Shown here piece by piece: positions 5,406-6,571 of a stretch of DNA of 6,571 nt. A program made the translations under genes and the position numbers. The number at the start of each line of letters is the position of its first letter. The first letter of the stretch is position 1. The notes under the pieces are model-generated. The model did no database searches. It was not told where the DNA came from and worked only from the letters and a program-made list of their open reading frames with translations. This DNA comes from Hyphomicrobiaceae bacterium (lineage in GTDB: Bacteria; Pseudomonadota; Alphaproteobacteria; Rhizobiales; JAKIUO01): the NCBI GenBank assembly GCA_021647535.1, contig JAKIUO010000163.1, positions 1-6,571 on the forward strand. Reading direction: 5' to 3'.

Positions 5406-6571
5406 ATGACCGCTCAGGCCCTCGCCCCATCAGATGTTCTTATTATTGATGATGATCCTTTGTTGTTGGTGGTTGCAGAATCTTATTTTAGAGCCAAGGG
5501 CAGTAAAAATATTCGGACAGCGCAAGATGGACTTGTTGCGCTCAAGGTCCTTGATGAGCTTGAAGTGCAGCCGGGTTTGATCCTGTGCGATCTCAATATG
5601 CCAAATATTGACGGCTTGCAGTTTTTGCGTTTATTGAAGCAGCAAGACTATGACGGGCCCGTCGCGATATTGAGCAGTGAGCATCAATCCATCATTTCTA
5701 TGGCCGAAAAACTTGCCAAAACTCATGATCTCAACATTGTTGCCGCTTTAAGCAAACCCTTGAAGCCCATTGAACTTGATAATATTTTGTTGACGCTGAA
5801 AAAACCTGTGTTGGCCAGCATGCCGACTGCCCGACAACAAATTTCAAAAAAAGAACTACAATGCGCCATTGCCTCGGGCAATATTATCCCTTGGTATCAA
5901 CCAAAAGTAGACGCACAAACAGGACGTATTGTGGGCGTTGAGGCTCTGGCACGCTGGGTGCTTCCAGATGGTGACATTATTGAGCCAGATAATTTTATAC
6001 CGCTCGCTGAACAAACCGGCCTCATAAAACTTCTGACACAAAAAATCATTCGCCAGGTGATCAAGGATGCCAAACGGCTCACACGCCTTCGCTTGAATCT
6101 GGGTATTGCCATTAATCTGAGTGTCAATGTGCTGGATGATGTGGAATTTCCTGACCAAATTGCTTTTTTGATTGATGAATCGAACCTTGCTTCTTCCATG
6201 TTTACGTTCGAGATTACCGAAAGTGGGATCATTGAAAAAGGTGCGGTTCCCATCGAAGTGCTGGCCCGCCTGCGCATGCTGCGCTTTGGTCTCTCGATTG
6301 ATGATTTTGGCACCGCCCATTCAAATCTTGAGCATCTCATACAGTTCCCCTTCACGGAACTGAAAATTGATCGCATGTTTGTCAGCAATGCCAGGGCAGA
6401 CGAAAAAGCCATGGCCAGCGTCGAAACAAGCATTACGCTCGCCCGCAAGCTCGGCCTGTCGATTGTCGCCGAGGGCGTTGAGGCACAAGAAGACTGGAAA
6501 TATCTCGACAAGCTCGGCGTCGACGAATTGCAGGGGTTTTTGTTTTCCAAAGCCCTGCCATTCGACGAGTT
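5406..6571 (+). CDS. Receiver-EAL response regulator, predicted c-di-GMP phosphodiesterase (3' end outside window)
   Basis: The frame runs from ATG at 5406, preceded by AGAGG at 5395-5399 with 6 nt spacing, to the window edge: 388 residues with no stop. Residues 10-130 are a receiver with D15/D16 pocket, phospho-acceptor D62 (CDLNMPNIDG), S90 and K117. Residues about 148-388 are an EAL domain, which hydrolyses c-di-GMP to linear pGpG. The expected catalytic and metal-binding residues are visible: E179 of VEALAR, N237 (INLS), E269 (EITES), D299-D300 (IDDFGT), K320 (LKID), E355 (VAEGVE) and Q376 (QGFLFS). It is therefore probably active, unlike degenerate EAL proteins. There is no GGDEF and no DNA-binding domain. 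Loop 6 reads DDFGTAHSNL instead of the usual DDFGTGYSSL. Only a short tail should be missing, judging from QGFLFSKALP near the end. The RocR-like layout suggests phosphorylation controls the enzyme. The partner kinase is probably the one encoded at 922-3705 (inference). Confidence 0.95.
   Translation, partial: MTAQALAPSDVLIIDDDPLLLVVAESYFRAKGSKNIRTAQDGLVALKVLDELEVQPGLILCDLNMPNIDGLQFLRLLKQQDYDGPVAILSSEHQSIISMAEKLAKTHDLNIVAALSKPLKPIELDNILLTLKKPVLASMPTARQQISKKELQCAIASGNIIPWYQPKVDAQTGRIVGVEALARWVLPDGDIIEPDNFIPLAEQTGLIKLLTQKIIRQVIKDAKRLTRLRLNLGIAINLSVNVLDDVEFPDQIAFLIDESNLASSMFTFEITESGIIEKGAVPIEVLARLRMLRFGLSIDDFGTAHSNLEHLIQFPFTELKIDRMFVSNARADEKAMASVETSITLARKLGLSIVAEGVEAQEDWKYLDKLGVDELQGFLFSKALPFDE

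Noticed and set aside
5856..6550. Minus-strand open frames of 154 and 217 codons opposite the EAL gene
   Set aside because: The plus strand encodes an EAL domain with every expected motif; the reverse frames are low-complexity shadows.

Overview
The window (about 6.6 kb, moderate GC by eye) looks like an alphaproteobacterial chromosome segment, possibly from the Hyphomicrobiales. The main support is a TadG-type surface/pilus-assembly protein whose long C-terminal region resembles versions known from rhizobial and Caulobacter-like bacteria. A BarA-like tripartite hybrid kinase and compact receiver proteins are compatible with this. No rRNA, tRNA or CRISPR array was seen, and the genus cannot be named from this sequence.

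Layout: (1) 1-247 is the 3' end of an IS4-family insertion sequence: the last 76 residues of its transposase plus the probable right terminus. (2) 248-399 holds no recognisable gene. (3) On the minus strand, a large membrane-bound hybrid histidine kinase (3705 to 922) is followed by a stand-alone CheY-like receiver (798 to 400), a likely two-gene unit. (4) A 189-bp divergent intergenic region carries a nested inverted repeat just before the next gene. (5) On the plus strand lie a TadG-like membrane-anchored protein (3895-5283) and, 122 bp later, a receiver-EAL response regulator (5406 to beyond the window end), a predicted c-di-GMP phosphodiesterase with all key catalytic residues visible.

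How the parts may work together (inference): the kinase has the residues for a His-Asp-His relay (H282, D705, H862) but no DNA-binding output, so its phosphate should pass to a separate receiver. The stand-alone receiver is the obvious partner. The receiver half of the EAL protein is a close paralogue of it: about 42% identical over 118 positions with no gap, and with the same residue numbering. Both genes also share a split sequence element in their upstream regions. This suggests one sensor feeding two duplicated receivers, one of which degrades c-di-GMP, around a gene for a Tad-type surface component. Sensory control of surface attachment is a plausible theme. All component families are known; what may be new is the arrangement.
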